Shown: in pieces, positions 24,175 to 31,788 of the stretch
Numbering within the stretch: position 1 is the first letter of the stretch
Layout of the letters: the number at the start of each line of letters is the position of its first letter
NCBI RefSeq assembly: GCF_040797425.1
Contig: NZ_JBFNEH010000005.1
Location: forward strand, 1-64,000
Length of the DNA: 64,000 nucleotides
DNA from: Symbiobacterium sp040797425
GTDB taxonomy: Bacteria > Bacillota > Sulfobacillia > Symbiobacteriales > Symbiobacteriaceae
Direction of reading: 5' to 3'
Translations under genes and position numbers: made by a program
Notes under the pieces: model-generated
The model's database searches: none
Told to the model about the DNA's origin: nothing
What the model saw: the letters and a program-made list of their open reading frames with translations, nothing else

Positions 24175-25236
24175 GTGGATCGGGCCTGGCTCTTCTCGGT
24201 ACTCGGACTTGTTGGTTTCCTTCTCCTCTCCTGGGCACTGCTCACGTACGGGCTGCCCCTGGTGATGCCCTTCGTGGTCGCACTGCTCATCGCGGAACTG
24301 ATGGAACCCACCGTCCGGTGGCTGGTGCGCCGGGCCCGCATGCCGCGCACGCTGGCCGTGGCGGTGTCGCTGGTCGTGGTCATCGGCGTCCTGGTGGCCC
24401 TTTTCACCGTGGGCATCGCGTACCTCGTGGGCGAGATCCGCACGCTGATCAGCAATCTGCCCTATCTGTATGCGGCCGGGCTTGACTTCTCCGTCCAGCT
24501 GCTGGCGCAGCTGGAGGAGCTGGTCGGCAACCTGCCGGAGACGATGCAGGTGCAGATCAACGAAAACCTGGGCAAACTCCAGTCCACCCTGGTCGGCTAC
24601 CTGGAGAGCCTGGCGAAGAACCTGGGGTTCGTCACCAGCGTTCCCGGCTTCCTTATTAACGTGGTGATCACGTTCGTCGCTACCTTCTTCATCGCGCGCG
24701 ACCGGGAGGCCATCGGGAAGTTCCTCCTGTCGCTCTTCCCGGTCAAGTGGCGGGACCAGCTGCGGCAGGTGAAGACCAAGGTCTGGACCGACGCGATCGG
24801 CTGGGCGAAGGCACAGGTGCTGCTGATCTTGATGACGATGCTCGTCTCGATGCTTGGCCTTGCGATCATCGGGGCCAACTACGTGGCCCTGGCGGGCCTG
24901 GCCATCGGCATCCTCGACGTGCTGCCCATCGTCGGTCCCGGCGCCATCTATGTGCCCTGGGCGATCTATGCTGCCCTGACGGGCCGCTTCTGGTTCGGCG
25001 TCAAACTGCTTATTCTTTACGCCGCGGTGAGTGCGGCCCGGCAGGCGGCGGAGTCGAAGGTGGTGGGCGACCGCGTCGGCCTGCACCCCCTGGCGGTTCT
25101 GCTGTCGATCTACCTCGGCATCAAGTTTTTCGGTGCCCTCGGGGTGCTGTTCGGCCCGCTGATCACGATTCTGCTGAAGGCCATGATTACATCCGGCTTG
25201 CTGCCCATCTTCACCGACGATAGCCGCAAGATCTGA
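24175..25236 (+). CDS. YtvI-like AI-2E family membrane protein
   Basis: 353 residues with about eight membrane segments in the PF01594 layout: N-terminal pair (1-90), an extracytoplasmic/central helical region (about 95-160, SVQLLAQLEELVGNLPETMQ), and C-terminal segments with LPIVGPGAIYVPWAIY and VLFGPLITILL. The closest Bacillus type is YtvI, a sporulation membrane protein of unknown activity; other members export AI-2 or ions. The GTG at 24175 follows CGGGAGGTTGAG. It is inserted between cdsA and dxr, which are usually adjacent. Confidence 0.78.
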   Translation: MDRAWLFSVLGLVGFLLLSWALLTYGLPLVMPFVVALLIAELMEPTVRWLVRRARMPRTLAVAVSLVVVIGVLVALFTVGIAYLVGEIRTLISNLPYLYAAGLDFSVQLLAQLEELVGNLPETMQVQINENLGKLQSTLVGYLESLAKNLGFVTSVPGFLINVVITFVATFFIARDREAIGKFLLSLFPVKWRDQLRQVKTKVWTDAIGWAKAQVLLILMTMLVSMLGLAIIGANYVALAGLAIGILDVLPIVGPGAIYVPWAIYAALTGRFWFGVKLLILYAAVSAARQAAESKVVGDRVGLHPLAVLLSIYLGIKFFGALGVLFGPLITILLKAMITSGLLPIFTDDSRKI

Positions 25237-25266
25237 GCCCCTGTGTAATGAAGGAGTCTTGGTTCA

Positions 25267-26427
25267 ATGAAGAACATCGCCATCATCGGCTCCACCGGTT
25301 CCATCGGCACCCAGGCCCTGGACGTGATCAACCACCTCCCGGGCCGCTTCCGCGTGGTGGCCCTGGCGGCCGGCCGTCAGGTGGAGGTGCTGGCCGAGCA
25401 GGCCCTGCGCCACCGCCCGCTGCTCCTCTCGGTGGCAGACGAGGCGCGTGCGGCAGAGCTGCGGCGGCTGCTGGCCCAGAGGGAAGACGGTTACCGGCCC
25501 GAGATCGTCTGGGGTGAGGACGGCCTGGAGCGGGTGGCGACGCACCCGGAGAGCGAGCTGGTGCTCACCGCGGTGGTGGGCGCCATCGGCGTCCGCCCGA
25601 CCCTCGCCGCCATCGAGGCGGGCAAGGACATCGCACTGGCCAACAAGGAGACGCTGGTAGCCGCGGGCGAGCTGGTCATGGCCGCTGTCAGGCGGTGCGG
25701 GGTGCGCATCGTGCCGGTGGACTCGGAGCACTCCGCGATCTTCCAGTGCCTGGGCGGCTCGGACGCGGACCGGGTACGGCGGATCCTGCTCACTGCCTCC
25801 GGCGGCCCGTTCCGGGGGTGGAAGGACCTCTCCGGGGTAACGCCGGAGCAGGCGCTGCGCCACCCGCGCTGGTCGATGGGCGCCAAGGTGACCATCGACA
25901 GCGCCACGCTCATGAACAAGGCCCTGGAGATGATCGAGGCCCGCTGGCTGTTCGGCGTGCCCATGAGCAAGATCGAGGTCGTCGTCCATCCCCAGTCGAT
26001 CCTGCACTCCGCCGTGGAGTTCTGCGACGGCAGCATCATCGCACAGCTGGGCCCCACCGACATGCGGCTGCCGATCCAGTACGCCCTCTGCTATCCCGAG
26101 CGGTGGGAAGGCTGCACGGCGCCCCTCGACCTGGCGGCGCTGGGCAGCCTCACCTTTGAGCGGCCCGACGAGGAGACGTTCCCGTCATTGCGTTACGCCC
26201 GTGAGGCCGTGGCGGCGGGCGGAACGATGCCGGCGGTGATGAACGCCGCCAACGAGGTAGCGGTGGGCCGTTTCCTGAAGGGGGAGATCCCCTTCACGGG
26301 CATCTTCGCCGTGGTGGCGGGCGTGATGGCGCGCCATGAGGTGGTGCCGCGGCCGGATCTGGATGCGATTCTGGCCGCAGACCGGTGGGCGCGGTCCGCA
26401 GCGCGTCAGCAGGTGGTGAGCGCGTGA
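25267..26427 (+). CDS. dxr: 1-deoxy-D-xylulose 5-phosphate reductoisomerase
   Basis: First committed enzyme of the MEP isoprenoid pathway, NADPH dependent. The 386-residue protein has the Rossmann NAIIGSTGSIG-type start (IAIIGSTGSIGTQALDVI), IALANKETLVAAGELV, the metal site VDSEHSAIFQCL, LTASGGPFRG and HPRWSMGAKVTIDSATLMNK. The ATG at 25267 follows AAGGAGTC. Its stop lies in the first copy of a 24-nt repeat that recurs at the rseP start. ispG downstream is a second MEP enzyme. Confidence 0.96.
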   Translation: MKNIAIIGSTGSIGTQALDVINHLPGRFRVVALAAGRQVEVLAEQALRHRPLLLSVADEARAAELRRLLAQREDGYRPEIVWGEDGLERVATHPESELVLTAVVGAIGVRPTLAAIEAGKDIALANKETLVAAGELVMAAVRRCGVRIVPVDSEHSAIFQCLGGSDADRVRRILLTASGGPFRGWKDLSGVTPEQALRHPRWSMGAKVTIDSATLMNKALEMIEARWLFGVPMSKIEVVVHPQSILHSAVEFCDGSIIAQLGPTDMRLPIQYALCYPERWEGCTAPLDLAALGSLTFERPDEETFPSLRYAREAVAAGGTMPAVMNAANEVAVGRFLKGEIPFTGIFAVVAGVMARHEVVPRPDLDAILAADRWARSAARQQVVSA

Positions 26428-26433
26428 TCCCGG
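26410..26433 (+). repeat. 24-nt direct repeat, copy 1 (end of dxr)
   Basis: Copy 1 (26410-26433) and copy 2 (26715-26738) match at 21 of 24 positions, with all differences transitions. Both contain the ribosome-binding site AGGTGGTGAG and a GTG start at the same offset. Here GTG overlaps the dxr stop as GTGA. Confidence 0.85.
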
Positions 26434-26537
26434 ACGGGTGGCCGGCTGTGGCGGCCGGCCTGCCGGTGCCGGCACAATCGACCGTGACGGGCATGGGCGG
26501 TGGCCTGCGGGTGGCGAGCTTCGCGACGCTCGATTGA
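26424..26537 (+). CDS. Possible 37-codon reading frame coupled to dxr
   Basis: GTG at 26424 overlaps the dxr stop by GTGA and has the same ribosome-binding site as rseP in copy 2 of the repeat. The product (VIPDGWPAVAAGLPVPAQST...) resembles nothing known. It may be the stranded original rseP start after an insertion, or a non-functional frame. Confidence 0.25.
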   Translation: MIPDGWPAVAAGLPVPAQSTVTGMGGGLRVASFATLD

Positions 26538-26603
26538 GCGGGACCCTGTCGTGTCAGTGGACCCCGGCTCTGCAGGCGCGGAACGTGGAGGACGGGCCGT
26601 TCC

Positions 26604-26632
26604 TTGCAGTGCGCCCCCCGGGTCGTTACAAT
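26604..26632 (+). promoter_or_regulatory. SigA-type promoter of rseP-ispG
   Basis: TTGCAG (26604-26609), 17-bp spacer, TACAAT (26627-26632). It lies inside the 305-bp segment bracketed by the direct repeats, about 97 bp before the rseP start. The rest of this 301-bp dxr-rseP gap is GC-rich and holds no convincing gene. Confidence 0.6.
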
Positions 26633-26714
26633 GGGAGGGGCAGAACCGGCCGTGACAGACGCCGCCAACGGGGTGGCGGCGGCGTATTTGTGCAGACGAG
26701 CCGGAGCGCCTGAA

Positions 26715-26738
26715 CAGGTGGTGAGCGTGTGACCCTGG
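26715..26738 (+). repeat. 24-nt direct repeat, copy 2 (start of rseP)
   Basis: Second copy of the repeat described at 26410-26433, offset by 305 bp. Its GTG (26729) is the rseP start codon. Confidence 0.85.
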
Positions 26739-27763
26739 GCAACTGGCTGTGGGCAATCCCGGTCTTCGGGTTGATGATCTTCATGCACGAGCTTGGGCAC
26801 TTCGCAGTGGCCAAGTTCTTCGGCATCCGCGTGCGCGAGTTCGCACTGGGATTCGGCCCTAGCTTGCTCGGCTTCGACTGGGGCGAGACGCGGTACAGCC
26901 TGAGGGCCATCCCGCTGGGCGGATACGTCCGCATGGCGGGCATGGACCCGGGGGATACCGATGATCCCGACGGGTTCAACAACAAGCCGATCTATGCGCG
27001 TGCCCTCACGATCTTTGCCGGGCCCTTCATGAACTTCCTGCTGGCCTGCCTACTGTTCTCGACGCTGTTCTACGCGCAGGGCGTGCCGGTGGACGAGCCG
27101 GTCCTGGGCGAGGTCATGGTCGACTGCGAGGGCCACACCTGCCCGGCCGTGACCGCCGGGCTGCAGCCGGGCGACCGGGTGCTGACGATCAACGGCGAGC
27201 CCGTGAACTCCTGGACCGACATCCTGACCCTGGTGAGGGGCTCGGGCGGCGCGCCGGTGGAGATGCGCCTGGAGCGGAAGGGGCAGGAGTTCACCGCGGT
27301 CCTGACGCCGACGCTGGTGGAGGGGCGGTACATCATCGGCATCCAGCAGGCGACCCGGCCCGGGTCCTTCTGGAAGGCGCTGGCGCAGGGGCCTTCGCTG
27401 ACCTACGAGTACTCGAAGGCCTGGGTGCTCGCGCTGGTGGACGCGCTGGTGGGCCGGCAGGAACTGCAGCTCACGGGGCCGGTGGGCATCACCCGTGAGA
27501 TTGCCACGCAGGCCTCCGCGGGGCTGGACAACGTCCTCTGGCTGACGGCGTTCCTCTCGGTGAACCTCGGCCTGTTTAACCTGCTGCCGATCCCGGCGCT
27601 GGACGGTTCGCACCTGCTCTTCATGGCGGTGGAGGCCATCCGCGGGCGGAAGCTGGACCCGGAGCGGGTCAGCATGGTCCACTTCTTCGGGTTCCTGCTG
27701 CTGATGGGGCTCATCCTGGTGGTCACGTACGCGGACCTGAGGGCCATGATTCTGGGTCAGTGA
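26729..27763 (+). CDS. rseP: Site-2 (intramembrane) zinc metalloprotease RseP/RasP
   Basis: Cleaves transmembrane anti-sigma factors and signal-peptide remnants inside the membrane. The 344-residue protein has the zinc motif MHELGHF (His20, Glu21, His24) in the first membrane helix, a PDZ domain (about 120-200; GLQPGDRVLTINGEPVNSW) and the third zinc-ligand motif NLLPIPALDGSHLL near the C-terminus. Start GTG 26729 lies in repeat copy 2 with AGGTGGTGAG upstream. The anti-sigma factor at 62.5 kb is a possible substrate, but that is inference. Confidence 0.95.
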   Translation: MTLGNWLWAIPVFGLMIFMHELGHFAVAKFFGIRVREFALGFGPSLLGFDWGETRYSLRAIPLGGYVRMAGMDPGDTDDPDGFNNKPIYARALTIFAGPFMNFLLACLLFSTLFYAQGVPVDEPVLGEVMVDCEGHTCPAVTAGLQPGDRVLTINGEPVNSWTDILTLVRGSGGAPVEMRLERKGQEFTAVLTPTLVEGRYIIGIQQATRPGSFWKALAQGPSLTYEYSKAWVLALVDALVGRQELQLTGPVGITREIATQASAGLDNVLWLTAFLSVNLGLFNLLPIPALDGSHLLFMAVEAIRGRKLDPERVSMVHFFGFLLLMGLILVVTYADLRAMILGQ

Positions 27764-27828
27764 GTCTTGGCGGCCGGCCCTGCGGCAACCGGGGCCGGCG
27801 CCTTGTACAGAGGGAGTAATGACAGGCG

Positions 27829-28941
27829 ATGACGGAGCGGAGAAAGACACGGGCCGTGCGGGTAGGGCGTGTGCAGATCGGTGGCGGCGCCCCCATCTCC
27901 GTGCAGTCCATGACCAAGTGCGACACGCGCAACGTGCCTGAGGTGCTGCGGCAGATTCGGGAGCTTGAGGCCGCAGGCTGCGACATCGTGCGGGTGGCTG
28001 CCCCCACGATGGAGGCGGCGGAGTGCTTCAAGGAGATCCGCAAGGGGTGCAACATCCCGCTGGTGGCGGACGTCCACTTCGACTACCGGATCGCGCTGAA
28101 GGTGCTGGAGGCCGGCATCGACAAGCTGCGCATCAACCCCGGCAACATCGGCGCCCGCTGGAAGGTCGAGGAGGTCGTGAAGGCCTGCAAGGACCGGGGG
28201 GTGCCGATTCGCATCGGCGTCAACGCCGGTTCGCTGGAGCGCGAGATCCTCGAGAAGTACGGCTACCCCACGGCCGAGGGCATGGTGGAGTCGGCGCTCA
28301 AGCACGTGGCGATCCTGGAGGATCTGGACTTCCACGACATCGTCATCTCCATCAAGGCCTCCCGGGTGCCGATGATGATCGAGGCTTACCGGTTGCTGGC
28401 GGAGAAGGTGGACTACCCGCTGCACGTGGGCGTCACCGAGGCCGGCACGCCGTTCACCGGCACGATCAAGTCGGCGGTGGGCATCGGCACGATCCTGGCC
28501 GAGGGCATCGGCGACACGATCCGGGTCTCGCTCTCCACCGACTGCGTCGAGGAGGTGCGGGTGGGCTACGAGATCCTGAAGGCGCTGGGGCTCCGCACCC
28601 GGGGCGTGAACATCATCTCCTGCCCCTCCTGCGGCCGGGTGCAGATCGACCTGGTGAAGGTGGCCAACGAGGTGGAGCGGCGTCTGCAGCATATCGACGT
28701 GCCCCTCAACGTGGCCGTGATGGGCTGCGTGGTCAACGGCCCCGGCGAAGCGGCCGAGGCCGATGTGGCGCTCTTCGGCGGCAAGGGCGTGGGCATGCTC
28801 TACGTCGGTGGCGAGCAGGTACGCAAGACCACCGAAGAGGAGATGGTGGAGGCCCTGGTGGAACTGGTGGAGAAGAAGGCGGCCGAGATGAAGGCCGCGG
28901 GGCAGGTGCCCGGCGGCTACGGTCGGCACGAATCCCGGTAA
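27829..28941 (+). CDS. ispG: 4-hydroxy-3-methylbut-2-enyl diphosphate synthase
   Basis: MEP-pathway iron-sulfur enzyme that makes HMBPP. The 370-residue protein has the TIM-barrel domain (RVGRVQIGGGAPISVQSMTK, LRINPGNIG) and the C-terminal [4Fe-4S] domain with CPSCGR and GCVVNGPGE, containing the three cluster cysteines and the Glu ligand. It is the short bacterial form without the plant insert. The ATG at 27829 follows AGAGGGAG. The 65-bp gap after rseP holds an 8-bp hairpin (27773-27799), so partial termination there is possible. Confidence 0.96.
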   Translation: MTERRKTRAVRVGRVQIGGGAPISVQSMTKCDTRNVPEVLRQIRELEAAGCDIVRVAAPTMEAAECFKEIRKGCNIPLVADVHFDYRIALKVLEAGIDKLRINPGNIGARWKVEEVVKACKDRGVPIRIGVNAGSLEREILEKYGYPTAEGMVESALKHVAILEDLDFHDIVISIKASRVPMMIEAYRLLAEKVDYPLHVGVTEAGTPFTGTIKSAVGIGTILAEGIGDTIRVSLSTDCVEEVRVGYEILKALGLRTRGVNIISCPSCGRVQIDLVKVANEVERRLQHIDVPLNVAVMGCVVNGPGEAAEADVALFGGKGVGMLYVGGEQVRKTTEEEMVEALVELVEKKAAEMKAAGQVPGGYGRHESR

Positions 28942-29005
28942 GGAGGCAGCACGGTTCCGCTCGCGCTGCCCCGGTCACCGGCCGGGCAGGATCGCAAGGG
29001 AACAG

Positions 29006-29042
29006 CCAGTGAGGCGGCACGAGCGCGCCTCAGCCTCACTGG
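29006..29042 (+). terminator. Inverted repeat downstream of ispG
   Basis: CCAGTGAGGC (29006-29015) pairs perfectly with GCCTCACTGG (29033-29042) around a 17-nt loop. There is no T-run. It lies 65 bp after the ispG stop, before the pseudogene and the proS promoter. Confidence 0.4.
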
Positions 29043-29129
29043 TCCGTAATCGGGAAGGCGCCCCCGCGACGGCTTTGCGCGTCGACGGGACGCGCCTTGT
29101 CGCGTATCCGGGACAGGTGATCCACCCTG

Positions 29130-29385
29130 TTACGGGGCGACGTCTTCGTCGACCACGAAGCCCTCCCGGATGTACCTCACCAGCTTGCGTGCCTCCCGCG
29201 GAACCCGCTACGCGGCCTCGGGGTGCTCCCACCAGCGATCGGGGTCGAAGCCCGGCAGAGCCACCGGGCCGGGGACCGCCCCTCGATCCACCGCGGCATG
29301 TATGTGCGCAGCGCCAGCAGCGACCGGCGCATGTGCCAGGGCAGGGTGACGGCGGGGCGGTTCTTCCAACGACGATTGCCAAGTG
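29130..29385 (-). pseudogene. Remnant of a YdcF/DUF218-like gene
   Basis: On the minus strand the sequence reads RPAVTLPWHMRRSLLALRTY MPRW, like the C-terminal DUF218 (YdcF/SanA) motif in which a conserved His follows a VT-rich strand. After a frame change near 29260-29300 it continues LPGFDPDRWWEHPEAA, then a TAG at 29208-29210, then in the same frame REARKLVRYIREGFVVDEDV and a stop at 29130-29132. The N-terminal part is missing, cut off where the proS promoter begins. This is inferred from translated residues; no database search was done. The stretch 28942-29129 shows nothing else. Confidence 0.5.
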
Positions 29386-29389
29386 GCGA

Positions 29390-29418
29390 TTGACAACCGC
29401 AGACTCAACTGGTAGTCT
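29390..29418 (+). promoter_or_regulatory. SigA-type promoter of the proS T-box transcript
   Basis: Consensus TTGACA (29390-29395), 17-bp spacer, TAGTCT (29413-29418), directly upstream of the T-box leader. Confidence 0.6.
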
Positions 29419-29424
29419 ACCCCT

Positions 29425-29671
29425 AGCAAAAGGCGTTGAAGGGGAGCGCCCCGCAGGACCTGTCGCAGAGAGCCGGCCGCACCGGTGCGAGGTCGGCACA
29501 GCGTCGGCGAGGGCTACCCACCCTGGAGCCGCCGGCGACCGCCCCGAGGGGCCTGAGCCGCGCCGGGTTTCCCGCCGTTACCGGGGTTGGAGTGGGCCGG
29601 GACGTGCCCGGTCAATGAGGGTGGTACCACGGGAGCTAGGCCCCCGTCCCTTTCCGGGACGGGGGGCTTTT
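29425..29671 (+). promoter_or_regulatory. T-box leader controlling proS
   Basis: The hallmark T-box sequence AGGGTGGTACCACGG is at 29618-29632. It is followed by a terminator whose stem pairs 29640-29650 with 29656-29667 and ends in TTTT (29668-29671). Upstream lies an AGAGAG-containing Stem I region (from about 29465). Uncharged tRNA stabilises the antiterminator and allows proS transcription. The T in TGGT would pair with an A discriminator base, as in tRNA-Pro. The specifier is probably CCC at 29517-29519, but I cannot fix it without folding. Confidence 0.85.
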
Positions 29672-29734
29672 GATTTCCCCCGAACCGACTGCGCAGCCAG
29701 GCGCCGGTTCGGGGCACTGAAGGAGAGGTAGGGA

Positions 29735-31201
29735 ATGAAAGAAGAGAAGGAGTTTGTCAAGGAGATCACGCCCCAGTCGGTGGACTTCTCCCGCTGGTAC
29801 ATCGACGTGATCCGGAAGGCCGACTTGATGGACTACACGCCGGTGCGTGGCTGCATCGTCTTCAAGCCCGACGGCTACGAACTCTGGGAACGCATCCAGG
29901 CCGGGCTCGACAAGCGGTTCAAGGAGACCGGTCACCGGAATGCGTACTTTCCGATGTTGATCCCCGAGTCCTTCTTCCAGAAGGAGAAGGAGCACGTGGA
30001 GGGGTTCAATCCCGAACTGCCCTGGGTGACGGAGGCCGGCGGCGAGAAGCTGGAGGAGCGGCTGGCCCTCCGGCCTACCTCCGAGACGATCATCGGCCAC
30101 ATGTACGCCCAGTGGATTCAGTCGTACCGCGACCTGCCGGTGCTGATCAACCAGTGGGCCAACGTCTTCCGCTGGGAGAAGCGCACCCTGCCGTTCCTGC
30201 GCACTTCCGAGTTCCTCTGGCAGGAGGGGCACACCGCCCACGCCACCGAGGAGGAGGCGCGGGAGGAGACCATGCGGATGCTGGAGGTCTACCGCGACTT
30301 CGTGGAGAGCGAGATGGCGATTCCCCTCTACGTGGGGCAGAAGACCCCGTCGGAGAAGTTCGCCGGGGCGGTGGACACCTATTCCATCGAGGCGATGATG
30401 AAGGACGGCAAGGCGCTGCAGGCCGGCACCTCGCACTACCTGGGCACGAACTTCGCCAAGGGGTTCGACATCAAGTTCCTGGACCGCGACAACCAGCTCA
30501 AGTACGTCCACACCACCTCGTGGGGCGTCTCCACCCGCCTCATCGGCGCGCTGATCATGGTGCACGGCGATGACCGGGGGCTGGCTCTGCCGCCGCGTCT
30601 GGCGCCGGTGCAGGTGATCATGATCCCCGTCGGCCCGCCCAAGTTCCGCGACAAGGTCATGGCCCGCTTCGACCCGCTCTTCGACGCTCTTCGGGCCGCC
30701 GGCGTGCGGGTGAAGTCCGACCTGCGGGAGGAGACGCCGGGCTGGAAGTTCAACGAGTGGGAGATGCGCGGCGTGCCCCTGCGGCTGGAGCTGGGCCCGC
30801 GGGACGTCGACAACAACCAGTGCGTGCTGGTACGGCGCGACACCGGCGAGAAGATCCCGGTGCCGCTGGACGAGGCGGTAGCGCGGGTGCAGTCGCTGCT
30901 GGAGGAGATCCAGCGCAACATGTTCGAGAAGGCCCGGGCCTTCCGCGATGCCAATTCACACCTGCATATCAACACGCTCGAGGAACTGAAGGCCCACATC
31001 GCCCGGTGCGAGGAGACCGGCGACATCACAGGCTTCGTGCTGGCCGGCTGGTGCGGCTCCGACGAGTGCGAGGCGAAGGTGAAGGAGGAGACCAAGTTCA
31101 CCTCCCGGAACATCCCCTTCCACCCGCCGGTTCAGAAGCACGTCTGCATCACCTGCGGCGGCGAGGCGAAGTACACCGTCTGGTTCGCCCGGGCGTACTA
31201 A
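29735..31201 (+). CDS. proS: Prolyl-tRNA synthetase, archaeal/eukaryotic-type (short form)
   Basis: Class II synthetase charging tRNA-Pro. The 488-residue protein lacks the bacterial editing insertion and has the archaeal/eukaryotic-type layout: KEITPQSVDFSRWYIDVIRK at the N-terminus, motif 2 FRWEKRTLPFLRTSEFLWQE, motif 3 near LIGALIMVHGDDRGLALPPR, and a C-terminal zinc domain with CGSDEC...C..C (FTSRNIPFHPPVQKHVCITC). It was probably acquired by transfer at some stage, as in several bacteria. ATG 29735 follows AGGAGAGG. T-box control is described above. A strong terminator follows. Confidence 0.95.
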   Translation: MKEEKEFVKEITPQSVDFSRWYIDVIRKADLMDYTPVRGCIVFKPDGYELWERIQAGLDKRFKETGHRNAYFPMLIPESFFQKEKEHVEGFNPELPWVTEAGGEKLEERLALRPTSETIIGHMYAQWIQSYRDLPVLINQWANVFRWEKRTLPFLRTSEFLWQEGHTAHATEEEAREETMRMLEVYRDFVESEMAIPLYVGQKTPSEKFAGAVDTYSIEAMMKDGKALQAGTSHYLGTNFAKGFDIKFLDRDNQLKYVHTTSWGVSTRLIGALIMVHGDDRGLALPPRLAPVQVIMIPVGPPKFRDKVMARFDPLFDALRAAGVRVKSDLREETPGWKFNEWEMRGVPLRLELGPRDVDNNQCVLVRRDTGEKIPVPLDEAVARVQSLLEEIQRNMFEKARAFRDANSHLHINTLEELKAHIARCEETGDITGFVLAGWCGSDECEAKVKEETKFTSRNIPFHPPVQKHVCITCGGEAKYTVWFARAY

Positions 31202-31261
31202 GAGGACTCCGGGCGGCAGCGCGGTGCCGGTGCCGCCCGGGACGGGACCCGAACGCAAAGC

Positions 31262-31297
31262 GACCTGGCTGCGGCCATTCCCGCAGCCAGGTCTTTT
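31262..31297 (+). terminator. Terminator of proS
   Basis: GACCTGGCTGCGG (31262-31274) pairs perfectly with CCGCAGCCAGGTC (31281-31293) around a 6-nt loop and is followed by TTTT (31294-31297). It also separates proS from the convergent minus-strand genes. Confidence 0.9.
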
Positions 31298-31344
31298 CGT
31301 ACGCTTCGGTCTATCCGCACGAGACACGTGACGGTGCCGTCGGC

Positions 31345-31788
31345 TCACGCCCCCGTGAGCCAGCTTCGCCAGGAGTAGCCGATCACCACCCTGTACTCGC
31401 CCGGGGGTTCCGGCAGGCGGAACGACGGCTGCCTCCCCCAGAGCCACCCCCGGCGCACGACGTCGTCGTTTCCCTCCAGGGTGTAGGTGAGGCGGCCCCA
31501 CGTGACGTCGGTGTGGTACGCCACCTGCACCAGGGCGCCCCGCCGCGCCCGCAGGGGATCGGTCACGCCCATGCCCTCCACGAGCCACCCACAGACATAG
31601 CCGAAGCCGGTGGTGTCGGGGCGGACCCCGTCGACCCAGACGTCGAACCGGGGCAGGTTGTCGCAGGAGATTCCGGGGCGGAGGAGCATGCCCCCGGTCA
31701 GCAGCACGGCCGCGGCGAGCAGTGCGATGGCGCGCCTGGCGCGGCGGGCCAGACTGGGCCGATCTGGGAGTCGACTCCGTGGGGTTAC
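31345..31788 (-). CDS. Membrane-anchored hypothetical protein, start unresolved
   Basis: The minus-strand product contains a basic stretch (RRARRAI), one hydrophobic anchor (LLAAAVLLTGGMLL), and an extracytoplasmic beta-rich part with FDVWVDGVRPDTTG, VQVAYHTDVTWGR and YRVVIGYSWRSW. It is not recognised. The anchor needs residues coming from upstream of the GTG at 31707, but no ATG, GTG or TTG lies in frame between 31707 and the end of the CPBP gene. An RBS-ATG at the CPBP 3' end (31791-31793) runs into TAA in another frame. Coordinates give the open stretch only; a frameshift or a rare start is possible. Confidence 0.5.
   Translation of the reverse strand, partial: VTPRSRLPDRPSLARRARRAIALLAAAVLLTGGMLLRPGISCDNLPRFDVWVDGVRPDTTGFGYVCGWLVEGMGVTDPLRARRGALVQVAYHTDVTWGRLTYTLEGNDDVVRRGWLWGRQPSFRLPEPPGEYRVVIGYSWRSWLTGA

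Noticed and set aside
26438..26713. 91-codon frame between dxr and rseP
   Set aside because: No ribosome-binding site of its own, overlaps the promoter, Gly/Arg-rich shadow composition.
27773..27799. Hairpin between rseP and ispG as a full terminator
   Set aside because: Eight-bp stem without a T-run, and the two genes are close; kept only as a remark on ispG.
29009..29731. Plus-strand 240-codon frame before proS
   Set aside because: It runs through the proS promoter, the T-box and the terminator, and its composition is random Arg/Pro/Gly.
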